DNA from: UBA4615 sp044371545
Lineage (GTDB): Bacteria; Pseudomonadota; Gammaproteobacteria; Burkholderiales; Burkholderiaceae_E
Reading direction: 5' to 3'
Assembly (NCBI GenBank): GCA_044371545.1
Contig: JBILTM010000173.1
Coordinates: 1 to 11,248, forward strand
DNA: 11,248 nt
Part shown: positions 1 through 8,279 of the stretch, piece by piece
Layout: each line of letters opens with the position of its first letter
How positions within the stretch are numbered: the stretch's first letter is position 1
Notes under the pieces: model-generated
What the model was told of the DNA's origin: nothing
Database searches by the model: none
What the model saw: only the letters and a program-made list of their open reading frames with translations
Program-made: the position numbers and the translations under genes

Positions 1-185
1 GGCGCGGGCCGCCGCGCCGCGGCGGCGACGGCCTCGCCGATCGCGCGCGCCGCCGCCGCCTTCGCGCGCGGCTCGGCGAAGTCCCACGCCGCCCGCGCGG
101 CCGCGCGCAGTTCTCCGACGGGCACCGGCGGCGGCGCTGCGGACGACCCGGCAGGGCCGGCGGGCGGGATCGGGGGCTCGTTCAT
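1..185 (-). CDS. Probable DUF455 ferritin-like protein, N-terminal part (truncated by window edge)
   Basis: Only the first 61 codons lie in the window; the gene continues beyond base 1. An ATG at 185-183 opens a frame with no stop. The N-terminus is a Pro/Ala-rich low-complexity leader of about 22 residues (MNEPPIPPAG...). An amphipathic stretch follows: GELRAAARAAWDFAEPRAKA, then AAARAIGEAVAAAA. The pattern 'ELR..A..A....P..KA..AR' resembles the opening helix of DUF455 ferritin-like proteins as I remember them. In Betaproteobacteria I recall these being encoded divergently from gamma-carbonic anhydrase and Hsp33 genes, as here. The catalytic helices are outside the window, so the family call rests on this short segment plus context. 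No clear Shine-Dalgarno precedes the ATG. The gene is divergent from the carbonic anhydrase, with 91 bp between the starts. The existence of a gene is fairly likely; the family assignment is tentative. Confidence 0.5.
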   Translation of the reverse strand, partial: MNEPPIPPAGPAGSSAAPPPVPVGELRAAARAAWDFAEPRAKAAAARAIGEAVAAAARRPA

Positions 186-192
186 GGCGCGG

Positions 193-198
193 TACACT
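193..198 (+). promoter_or_regulatory. Possible -10 box for the gamma-carbonic anhydrase gene
   Basis: TACACT matches 4 of 6 positions of the sigma-70 -10 consensus. It is one of the few AT-containing hexamers in this GC-rich divergent spacer. It would give a start near 205 and a leader of about 70 nt. I find no convincing -35 box 16-18 bp upstream, so the call is weak. Confidence 0.25.
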
Positions 199-276
199 GG
201 AGCGGCCCGCGGGCCGGCCACGCGCACCGTGCGCGCCGCCGCCGGGCCGAGTTCCGCACAGTCTACAAGGACGACC

Positions 277-804
277 ATGGCCCTCTACGCGATCGACGAC
301 CGCCTCCCGCAGCTCGCCCCCACCGCCTGGGTCGCGCCGAGCGCGTCGGTGCTCGGTCGCGTCGTGCTCGCCGACGGCGTCGGCATCTGGTTCGGCGCGG
401 TGCTGCGCGGCGACAACGAGCCGATCGTGATCGGCGAAGGCAGCAACGTGCAGGAGAACACGGTGATGCACACCGACATGGGCTTCCCGCTCACGGTCGG
501 CCGGCACGTCACCATCGGCCACCAGGCGATGCTGCACGGTTGCACCGTCGGCGACGGCAGCCTGATCGGCATCCAGGCGGTCGTGATGAACGGCGCGCGG
601 ATCGGCGCCGGCTGCCTGATCGGCGCGGGCGCGCTGGTGCCCGAGGGCAAGGTCATCCCCCAGCGCAGCCTCGTGCTCGGCAGCCCGGGCAAGGTCGTGC
701 GCGAGCTGACCGACGAGGACCTCGCGCGGATCCGCGCGGGCGCCGAGTCCTACGTCGCGCGCGCCGCGGCGTTCCGCACGGCGCTGCGCAGGCTCGACAC
801 GTGA
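277..804 (+). CDS. Gamma-class carbonic anhydrase family protein (left-handed beta-helix)
   Basis: This 175-residue protein of the YrdA/CaiE/CamH group probably hydrates CO2 reversibly, or is a catalytically weak relative; it is cytoplasmic with no signal peptide. The hexapeptide-repeat beta-helix spans about residues 12-140 (PSASVLG, VLADGVGIW, VIGEGSNVQ, LTVGRHVTIGH, CTVGDGSLIG, RIGAGCLIGAG). The three metal-ligand histidines are visible: His65 (VMHTD), His82 and His87 (GHQAMLHG). The subunit-contact pair Arg44/Asp46 (LRGDN) is present. The extended acidic proton-shuttle loop of Methanosarcina Cam is absent, as in CamH-type enzymes. The C-terminal helix (ELTDEDLARI...) is typical. I chose ATG 277 over the in-frame ATG at 184 for two reasons: AAGGA lies 7 bp before it, and homologues begin close to the ALYAIDDRLP segment. 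The upstream extension is arginine/alanine-rich and reads like translated spacer. hslO follows in the same direction after 139 bp. Confidence 0.9.
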   Translation: MALYAIDDRLPQLAPTAWVAPSASVLGRVVLADGVGIWFGAVLRGDNEPIVIGEGSNVQENTVMHTDMGFPLTVGRHVTIGHQAMLHGCTVGDGSLIGIQAVVMNGARIGAGCLIGAGALVPEGKVIPQRSLVLGSPGKVVRELTDEDLARIRAGAESYVARAAAFRTALRRLDT

Positions 805-829
805 GCGCCGCACGGCGGAGCCGGGGTTT

Positions 830-882
830 CGCCGCGCATTGCGCGGCGCCGGCGGCGCGGGCACCGCTCGGGAGCGGTGCCC
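830..882. repeat. Two adjacent GC palindromes between the carbonic anhydrase gene and hslO
   Basis: Bases 830-838 and 840-848 are a 9-bp inverted repeat around one base (CGCCGCGCA / TGCGCGGCG). Bases 859-868 and 873-882 form a perfect 10-bp stem (GGGCACCGCT / AGCGGTGCCC) with a CGGG loop. Neither is followed by a T-tract, so a classical intrinsic terminator is not supported. Together with the hairpin at 905-939 they fill most of the 139-bp spacer. This looks like the GC palindromic intergenic elements seen in Burkholderiales genomes. Copy number elsewhere in the genome cannot be seen from here. Confidence 0.5.
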
Positions 883-904
883 TCCCGCACCGGAGGCGCT
901 CGCT

Positions 905-939
905 CCCCCACGGCGGGACGGCGCGAAGCGCCAAGGGGG
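905..939 (+). promoter_or_regulatory. Leader hairpin covering the hslO ribosome binding site
   Basis: Bases 905-909 (CCCCC) can pair with 935-939 (GGGGG). The inner stem 920-924 / 928-932 (GGCGC-GAA-GCGCC) stacks inside, leaving a 10-by-2 internal loop. The G-run is part of AAGGGGG at 933-939, the only good Shine-Dalgarno for hslO, 4 bp before its ATG. In this fold the ribosome binding site is paired. The pairing is seen directly. A regulatory role is inference, and the structure may simply be the end of a palindromic intergenic element. Confidence 0.4.
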
Positions 940-943
940 CACG

Positions 944-1957
944 ATGAGCGAAGCGAAGGCTCCAGCCCTCGGCGGCAGCGCCGACACGCTGCAGCGCTTC
1001 ATGCTGCAGGGCGCACCGGTCCGCGGCGAGGTGGTGTCGCTCGACGCCGCGTGGCGCGAGGTCGCGGACCGTCACGCCTATCCGCGCTCGGTGCGCGACC
1101 GGCTCGGCGAGCTCTGTGCGGCCGGCCTGCTGCTGTCGGCGACGCTGAAGTTCGACGGCGCACTGGTGCTGCAGATCCACGGCGACGGCCCGGTGTCGCT
1201 GCTGGTCGTCGAGTGCGAGGCCGACGGCACGTTCCGTGCGACCGCGAAGCTGCGCGAGGGCGAGACCTGTCCAGAGGACGCGGACCTCGCGACGCTGGTC
1301 AACGCGCATGGGCGCGGGCGCTTCGTCGTGACGCTCGATCCGCGCACCGACTCGCCGCAGCGCCAGCCCTACCAGGGCATCGTGCCCTTCGAGGGCCGCA
1401 CGGTCGCCGAGGTGCTCGAGCGCTACATGGCGCGCTCGGAGCAGGTGCCCACGCGCCTGTGGCTCGCCGCGGACGACGCGCGCGCCACCGGCCTGCTGCT
1501 GCAGCGACTGCCCGAGGAAGGCGGCCGCACGCCGGCGTGGACGCCCGGCCCGGCCGACGACGGCACCGGGCCGGCCGCCGCGGCCGCGTTTCCCGGCGCG
1601 GCCCCGGTCGAGGACACCGACGGCTGGAACCGGATGCAGCACCTGGCCGAGACGCTGACCCGCGACGAGCTGCTCGCGCTGCCGCCCGAGTCGGTGCTGC
1701 GCCGGCTGTTCTGGCAGGAGCCGCTGCGCGCGTTCGACGCGCGCTCGCCGCGCTTCGCGTGCACCTGCTCGCGCGACAAGGTCGCCGCGATGCTGAGGAT
1801 GCTGGGGCGCGAGGAGATCGAATCGATCCTCCTCGAGCAGGGATCGGTGGGCGTGCGCTGCGAGTTCTGCAACACGCCCTACGAGTTCGACGCGATCGAA
1901 GGCGCCGAGCTCTTCCTCACCGAACCGACCGCCCCGGGTTCGTCGGCGCGGCACTGA
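944..1957 (+). CDS. hslO: Hsp33 redox-regulated holdase chaperone
   Basis: This cytosolic chaperone is activated when its zinc-binding cysteines are oxidised. It then dimerises and holds unfolding proteins during oxidative stress, especially combined with heat. The C-terminal redox switch is complete: Cys273 and Cys275 (CTC), then Cys306 and Cys309 (CEFC), the four zinc ligands. The N-terminal holdase domain (about residues 10-200) has family segments such as YPRSVRDRLGELCAAGLLL, LKFDGALVLQIHGDGPV and the YQGIVPF segment. At 337 residues it is somewhat longer than the roughly 290-residue E. coli protein; the extra length is an Ala/Pro/Gly-rich linker around residues 190-215. ATG 944 is chosen because AAGGGGG lies 4 bp upstream and the protein then begins sensibly; the in-frame ATG at 839 would translate palindromic spacer. 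The last 41 bp overlap the convergent ftsB gene, so the two mRNAs have complementary 3' ends. Confidence 0.95.
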   Translation: MSEAKAPALGGSADTLQRFMLQGAPVRGEVVSLDAAWREVADRHAYPRSVRDRLGELCAAGLLLSATLKFDGALVLQIHGDGPVSLLVVECEADGTFRATAKLREGETCPEDADLATLVNAHGRGRFVVTLDPRTDSPQRQPYQGIVPFEGRTVAEVLERYMARSEQVPTRLWLAADDARATGLLLQRLPEEGGRTPAWTPGPADDGTGPAAAAAFPGAAPVEDTDGWNRMQHLAETLTRDELLALPPESVLRRLFWQEPLRAFDARSPRFACTCSRDKVAAMLRMLGREEIESILLEQGSVGVRCEFCNTPYEFDAIEGAELFLTEPTAPGSSARH

Positions 1958-2279
1958 GCGTCGTCGGTGCGCCGGCGGGCGCCACCGGGGCCGCCGGAAC
2001 CGGCGTGCCGGGCTCGGCGATCTGAACGAAGACCTCGTCGGACTTCATCATGCCGAGCTCGTAGCGCGCGCGCTCCTCGATCGCGCCGGTGCCCTGTTTC
2101 AGGTCGCGCACCTCGCCCTCGAGCGCGCGGTTGCGCGACAGCAGCCGCCCGTTGGTCTGCTGCTGCGCGACCAGCTGCCGATCGAGCTCCCAGACCCGCA
2201 GCCAGCCGCCCTTGCCCAGCCACAGCGGCCACTGGATCAGCACCAGCAGCGCGACGAGCGCCAGCGTGAACAGTCGCAT
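1917..2279 (-). CDS. ftsB: Cell division protein FtsB
   Basis: FtsB is a small bitopic inner-membrane protein of the divisome. With FtsL and FtsQ it forms the complex that licenses septal peptidoglycan synthesis by FtsWI. The protein is 120 residues. A short cytoplasmic start is followed by one transmembrane helix at about 3-22 (LFTLALVALLVLIQWPLWLG), then a periplasmic coiled coil at about 27-62 (LRVWELDRQLVAQQQTNGRL...). The conserved distal motif is GTGAIEERARYELGMMKSDE at 63-82. A Pro/Ala-rich tail (90-120) extends beyond the core, and the E. coli protein is shorter at about 103 residues. The gene starts 12 bp after the eno stop, the usual eno-ftsB arrangement, so it is very likely co-transcribed and perhaps translationally coupled. 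Its last 13 codons lie antisense to the end of hslO. The stop is TGA at 1919-1917. Confidence 0.93.
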   Translation of the reverse strand: MRLFTLALVALLVLIQWPLWLGKGGWLRVWELDRQLVAQQQTNGRLLSRNRALEGEVRDLKQGTGAIEERARYELGMMKSDEVFVQIAEPGTPVPAAPVAPAGAPTTLSAAPTNPGRSVR

Positions 2280-2291
2280 CGCGCCCGCCGG

Positions 2292-3575
<1,284 letters not shown>

Positions 3576-3581
3576 GTGTCT

Positions 3582-3875
3582 TCAGACTCCCTCGACGATG
3601 ATCATGTTGAACCTGCGGGTCGCGCCCTCGCGCGCGGCGCGCGCGACGAGGTACGGCGGCGAGTCGTAGAAGGCCTTCGCGGCCTCCCAGCTCGGGAACT
3701 CGATGACGACGACACGGCCCGGGACCCAGTGGCCCTCCATCGTCTCGCGGCGTCCGCCGCGCACGACGAAGCGCCCGCCCGCCGCGGCCACCGCGCCCGG
3801 CGACAGCGCCTTGTAGGCCTCGTACTTCTCCGGGTCGGAGACGTCGACGTCGGCGATCACATAGGCGACGGGCAT
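3582..3875 (-). CDS. DUF1330 family protein, dimeric alpha/beta (ferredoxin-like) barrel fold
   Basis: This 97-residue soluble protein has no known substrate. The family hallmarks are present: an N-terminal strand AYVIADVDVSDPEKYEAY (4-21), GGRFVVRGG (33-41), the METMEG-type turn (ETMEGHW, 44-50), VVVIEFPSWEAAKAFYDSPP (55-74) and a terminal strand FNMIIVEGV (89-97). Such small proteins form dimers with a ferredoxin-like fold, related to the Dabb and ABM-like monooxygenase superfamily; no catalytic activity can be assigned from sequence. An AGGA Shine-Dalgarno lies 7 bp before the ATG. It sits 36 bp after kdsA and 6 bp before eno. I recall the same gene at this place in other Burkholderiales, which suggests a conserved operon member rather than a random insertion. 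Codon use matches the neighbours. Confidence 0.9.
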   Translation of the reverse strand: MPVAYVIADVDVSDPEKYEAYKALSPGAVAAAGGRFVVRGGRRETMEGHWVPGRVVVIEFPSWEAAKAFYDSPPYLVARAAREGATRRFNMIIVEGV

Positions 3876-3911
3876 GGCGGAGTCCTCGGGCGTGGGCGGT
3901 GCGGCGGGCGC

Positions 3912-4769
3912 TCAACCGGCCATCGACAGTTCTGCGAAGCCCGAGCGCTTGACCAGCGCGTCGAGCTCGACCAGCGTCGCGAGCAGCTCGGCCATCCGCG
4001 GCATCGGCCAGGCGTTCGGGCCGTCGGACAGCGCCTTCGCCGGGTCCGGGTGCGTCTCCATGAAGAGCCCCGCGACGCCGGTGGCGACCGCCGCGCGCGC
4101 GAGCACCGGCACGAACTCGCGCTGGCCGCCCGAGCTCGTGCCCTGCCCGCCCGGCAGCTGCACCGAGTGGGTGGCGTCGAAGACCACCGGGCAGCCGGTC
4201 TCGCGCATGATCGCGAGCGAGCGCATGTCCGACACCAGGTTGTTGTAGCCGAACGAGGCGCCGCGCTCGCAGACCATGATCGAGTCGCCGTCGTGGCCGG
4301 CCTCGATCGCCGCGCGCCGCGCCTTCTCGGCGACGTTCTTCATGTCGTGCGGCGCGAGGAACTGGCCCTTCTTGATGTTGCAGGGCTTGCCGCTCGCGGC
4401 GACCGCGCGGATGAAGTCGGTCTGCCGGCACAGGAACGCCGGCGTCTGCAGCACGTCCACGACCGCCGCCACCGGCCCGATCTGGTCGATGTCGTGCACG
4501 TCGGTCAGCACCGGCACGCCGATCTCGCGGCGCACGTCGTCGAGGATGCGCAGCCCGCCGTCGAGCCCCGGGCCGCGGAACGACGCGCCCGAGCTGCGGT
4601 TGGCCTTGTCGAACGACGACTTGTAGACGAACGGGACGCCGAGCGCGCCGGTGATCTCCTTGAGCCGCCCGGCGGTCTCCATCGCGAGCTCGCGCGACTC
4701 GATCGCGCAGGGCCCCGCGATCAGGAACACCGGCCGGTCCAGCCCGACCTCGAACCCGCACAGTCGCAT
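3912..4769 (-). CDS. kdsA: 3-deoxy-8-phosphooctulonate synthase (KDO-8-phosphate synthase), metal-dependent class
   Basis: KdsA condenses phosphoenolpyruvate with D-arabinose 5-phosphate to give KDO-8-phosphate, the precursor of the KDO that joins lipid A to the LPS core. The protein is a full-length TIM barrel of 285 residues. Landmarks are FLIAGPCAIES (15-25), KSSFDKANRSS (50-60, PEP and phosphate binding), VLTDVHD (87-93), QTPAFLCRQTD (108-118), NIKKGQF (131-137) and FDATHSVQLPGGQG (197-210). The metal ligands known from Aquifex are matched by Cys21 (where metal-independent enzymes have Asn), His201, Glu238 and Asp249; the spacings 37 and 11 between the last three equal those in Aquifex. 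SDGP at 248-251, rather than CDGP, also points to the metal-dependent class. GGGAG lies 5 bp before the ATG. It begins 14 bp after the pyrG stop and is followed by the DUF1330 gene after 36 bp. Confidence 0.97.
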   Translation of the reverse strand: MRLCGFEVGLDRPVFLIAGPCAIESRELAMETAGRLKEITGALGVPFVYKSSFDKANRSSGASFRGPGLDGGLRILDDVRREIGVPVLTDVHDIDQIGPVAAVVDVLQTPAFLCRQTDFIRAVAASGKPCNIKKGQFLAPHDMKNVAEKARRAAIEAGHDGDSIMVCERGASFGYNNLVSDMRSLAIMRETGCPVVFDATHSVQLPGGQGTSSGGQREFVPVLARAAVATGVAGLFMETHPDPAKALSDGPNAWPMPRMAELLATLVELDALVKRSGFAELSMAG

Positions 4770-4783
4770 CGTGGCTCCCGGCC

Positions 4784-6457
<1,674 letters not shown>

Positions 6458-6478
6458 GGCGGCCAACGGGAAATGGCG

Positions 6479-6506
6479 ATTATACCAACGTGCCCCGCGG
6501 CGTCAG
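6479..6506 (-). promoter_or_regulatory. Extended -10 sigma-70 promoter for the pyrG block
   Basis: Read on the minus strand, a perfect TATAAT lies at 6484-6479, preceded by TGG, giving the extended -10 motif TGGTATAAT. CTGACG at 6506-6501 matches 4 of 6 positions of the -35 consensus with a 16-bp spacer. The expected start is near 6473, leaving a leader of about 16 nt before the pyrG ATG at 6457. The -10 box overlaps the TAA stop of the thioesterase gene. A perfect AT-only hexamer is rare in DNA this GC-rich and its placement is right for pyrG, so this is the best-supported regulatory site in the window. Confidence 0.7.
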
Positions 6507-6905
6507 GATCGCCTGCCGGACGGCGTCCGGCCACGGCTCCGAACGGCGCTTCGGGAAGTCGACCCAGACCACCTTCGCCGCGCCGTCCGCGTACACGGTG
6601 CCGGGGTCGTCGGTGCGGACCAGCTCGTAGGCGGTCTCGACCGAGGTCCGCCCGAATTCGCCCACGAACGTGCGCACGAGGACCGTGCCCGGGTAGACCA
6701 GCTCGCGCCGGAAGTTGCACGAGGCGTTGACGATGATCGGGCCCTGCCCGTCCGGGCCCGCGAGGATGCCCATCGCGCCGAACCAGCTGATCCGGCACTG
6801 CTCCATGTAGCGGAAATAGACCGTGTTGTTCACGTGGCCCATCGCGTCCATGTCGCCCCAGCGGATCGGCAGGGCAAGTTCGCAGATCGGCACGCGCTCG
6901 GTCAT
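6480..6905 (-). CDS. Hotdog-fold acyl-CoA thioesterase (4-hydroxybenzoyl-CoA thioesterase / YbgC-like)
   Basis: This 141-residue single-domain hotdog protein probably hydrolyses an acyl- or aryl-CoA; the exact substrate is not readable from sequence. The signature RWGDMDAMGHVNNTVYFRYM (15-34) contains the Asp18 equivalent of the catalytic aspartate of the 4HBT family and the GHVNN turn. Family-like segments follow: EQCRISWF (35-42), IVNASCNFRRELVYPGTVLV (58-77), TSVETAYELV (87-96) and KVVWVDFPKRRSEPWPD (111-127). It is cytoplasmic with no signal peptide. It precedes pyrG by 22 bp on the same strand, but pyrG has its own promoter overlapping this gene's stop. Its start is 30 bp from the divergent DUF3422 gene. 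Only a weak GGGG lies upstream and no close Shine-Dalgarno is seen. ATG 6905 is chosen because the hotdog signature begins only 14 residues in. Confidence 0.9.
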   Translation of the reverse strand: MTERVPICELALPIRWGDMDAMGHVNNTVYFRYMEQCRISWFGAMGILAGPDGQGPIIVNASCNFRRELVYPGTVLVRTFVGEFGRTSVETAYELVRTDDPGTVYADGAAKVVWVDFPKRRSEPWPDAVRQAILTPRGTLV

Positions 6906-6908
6906 GAT
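6879..6908 (+). promoter_or_regulatory. Possible promoter for the DUF3422 gene, inside the thioesterase 5' end
   Basis: TTCGCA at 6879-6884 and CATGAT at 6903-6908 each match 4 of 6 consensus positions, with an 18-bp spacer. Transcription would begin near 6915, about 20 nt before the DUF3422 ATG. The divergent starts are only 30 bp apart, so any promoter must overlap one of the two coding regions. The match is modest and could be chance. Confidence 0.3.
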
Positions 6909-6935
6909 TCGGACTGCCCCACGGATTCGACGCCG

Positions 6936-8219
6936 ATGAAGCCTCACCCGCTGCGCACCGAGCTGCACGACGAGATCCACACGCGTCCGCGACCGCCGGT
7001 GAAGGCGCCGCACGCAGTGTCGCACATCTCCCTGCTGCAGCCGCAGCGCATGCCGCGTCCGGTCCCGCCCGCGCTCGTCGACTGGTGCATCCGGCACGCG
7101 GTCGAGCCGCCGACCCCGGGCCAGAGCCACTTCGAGGCGGACCTCGGCGCGCTGCGGCTGAAGTGGGAGCGCCACGGCGAGTTCGACGACTACACCGTCT
7201 ATGCGGCCGCCATCGACGAGAAGGAGCCCTTCGCCCGCAACCCCGGCGACATCGTGCTCGCCGACCTGCTGCAGGGCACCGAGGGCGAGATGATCGCCGC
7301 GCTGCGGATCGCGGTGGTGCGCGCCGGCAGCCCGCGGATCGACGAGAAGAGCGTCTCGGCGATGCTCGAGTCGCCGAACTTCGTGGGTGCCAAGGTGTCC
7401 GACGGGCAGGCCTCGCTCTTCTCGTCGTTCCGGCTCGACGACCGCGGCTTCGGCCGCTTCCTGCTCGCCGACGCGACCACCACGCCCTCGCAGCTCGGAC
7501 GCGCGGTGCAGCGCGTCGTCGAGATGGAGGTCTACCGGATGATGGCGATGCTCGCGTTCCCCGAGGCGCAGCGCATCGGCGGCGAGCTCGACCGCGTCGA
7601 GCGGCGGCTGTCCGAGCTGGTCGCGCGCCTGGACGTCGCGCCGGCGAGCGAGGAGCCGGAGATGCTGCACGAGGTCACCCGGCTGTCGGCGCTGACCGAG
7701 CAGCTGTCCACCGCGGCGGCGTTCCGCTTCGGCGCGGCACGGGCCTATCGCGCGCTGGTCCGCCAGCGCGGCGAGGAGCTGCGCGAGACCCGGCTGCAGG
7801 GCGTGCAGACGCCGACCGACTTCCTCGAGCGGCGCTTCCAGCCGGCGATGGCTTACTGCGACGCGGTGGCGGCGCGGCTCGCGTCGGTCTCCGAGCGGAT
7901 CGCCCGCGCGAGCGGGCTGCTGCGCACCCGGGTCGAGATCGAGCGCGAGCGCCAGAACCAGGCGCTGCTCGCCGCTATGAACCGGCGCGCGAAGCTGCAG
8001 CTGCACCTGCAGCAGACCGTCGAGGGGCTGTCGGTCGCCGCGATCTCGTACTACGCGTCGGGGCTGTCGGGCTACGTGTTCAAGGCGCTGGCAAGGTCCG
8101 GCCTGCCGGTCGACCCCGAGCTCGCGACCGGGCTCGCTGTCGTGCCGATCGTGCTCGCCGCGTGGTGGGCGATGCGCGCGATCCGCCGCAAGGTGGTCGC
8201 GGAGATGCCGAAGGACTGA
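6936..8219 (+). CDS. DUF3422 family membrane-anchored protein (COG4949-like)
   Basis: This 427-residue protein of unknown function belongs to a family found mainly in Proteobacteria. The N-terminus HPLRTELHDEIHTRPRPPVK (4-23), followed by VSHISLL, is the family opening and supports ATG 6936; longer in-frame starts would read antisense through the thioesterase gene. Residues about 65-210 form a globular alpha/beta region with ALRLKWERHGEFDDYTVYA (72-90) and a DDRGFGRFLL segment (168-177). Residues about 212-360 are helical and charged, probably coiled coil (LDRVERRLSELVARLD; RTRVEIERERQNQALL). Two hydrophobic segments close the protein: about 364-385 (LSVAAISYYASGLSGYVFKA) and 395-413 (ELATGLAVVPIVLAAWWAM), then a basic end RAIRRK. 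This suggests a large cytoplasmic domain held at the inner membrane by a C-terminal hairpin. No Shine-Dalgarno is obvious. It converges with the SDR gene 60 bp downstream. I cannot assign a biochemical role. Confidence 0.88.
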   Translation: MKPHPLRTELHDEIHTRPRPPVKAPHAVSHISLLQPQRMPRPVPPALVDWCIRHAVEPPTPGQSHFEADLGALRLKWERHGEFDDYTVYAAAIDEKEPFARNPGDIVLADLLQGTEGEMIAALRIAVVRAGSPRIDEKSVSAMLESPNFVGAKVSDGQASLFSSFRLDDRGFGRFLLADATTTPSQLGRAVQRVVEMEVYRMMAMLAFPEAQRIGGELDRVERRLSELVARLDVAPASEEPEMLHEVTRLSALTEQLSTAAAFRFGAARAYRALVRQRGEELRETRLQGVQTPTDFLERRFQPAMAYCDAVAARLASVSERIARASGLLRTRVEIERERQNQALLAAMNRRAKLQLHLQQTVEGLSVAAISYYASGLSGYVFKALARSGLPVDPELATGLAVVPIVLAAWWAMRAIRRKVVAEMPKD

Positions 8220-8241
8220 CGCCGCGCGGGGCTCGGCCGCG

Positions 8242-8267
8242 GCGGGCGACGGCCCGCGACGCGGGCC
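8242..8267. terminator. Overlapping GC hairpins between convergent genes, possible bidirectional terminator
   Basis: Two mutually exclusive stems share 8252-8257. Bases 8242-8247 pair with 8252-8257 (GCGGGC / GCCCGC, 4-nt loop), and 8251-8257 pair with 8261-8267 (GGCCCGC / GCGGGCC, GAC loop). They lie in the 60-bp gap between the DUF3422 stop and the SDR stop, where a shared terminator would be expected. No T-tract follows on either strand, so termination is inferred from position and stem strength only. Confidence 0.35.
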
Positions 8268-8279
8268 CGCGCCTTCGCC

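Noticed and set aside
221..235. Small palindrome CGCGCAC/GTGCGCG in the divergent spacer as an operator
   Set aside because: Only a 5-bp stem remains once a realistic loop is allowed, and such short GC palindromes are expected by chance at this base composition.
184..276. N-terminal extension of the gamma-carbonic anhydrase from an ATG at 184
   Set aside because: The extra 31 residues are low-complexity, overlap the divergent gene's start codon, and lack a ribosome site. ATG 277 has AAGGA at proper spacing and fits family length.
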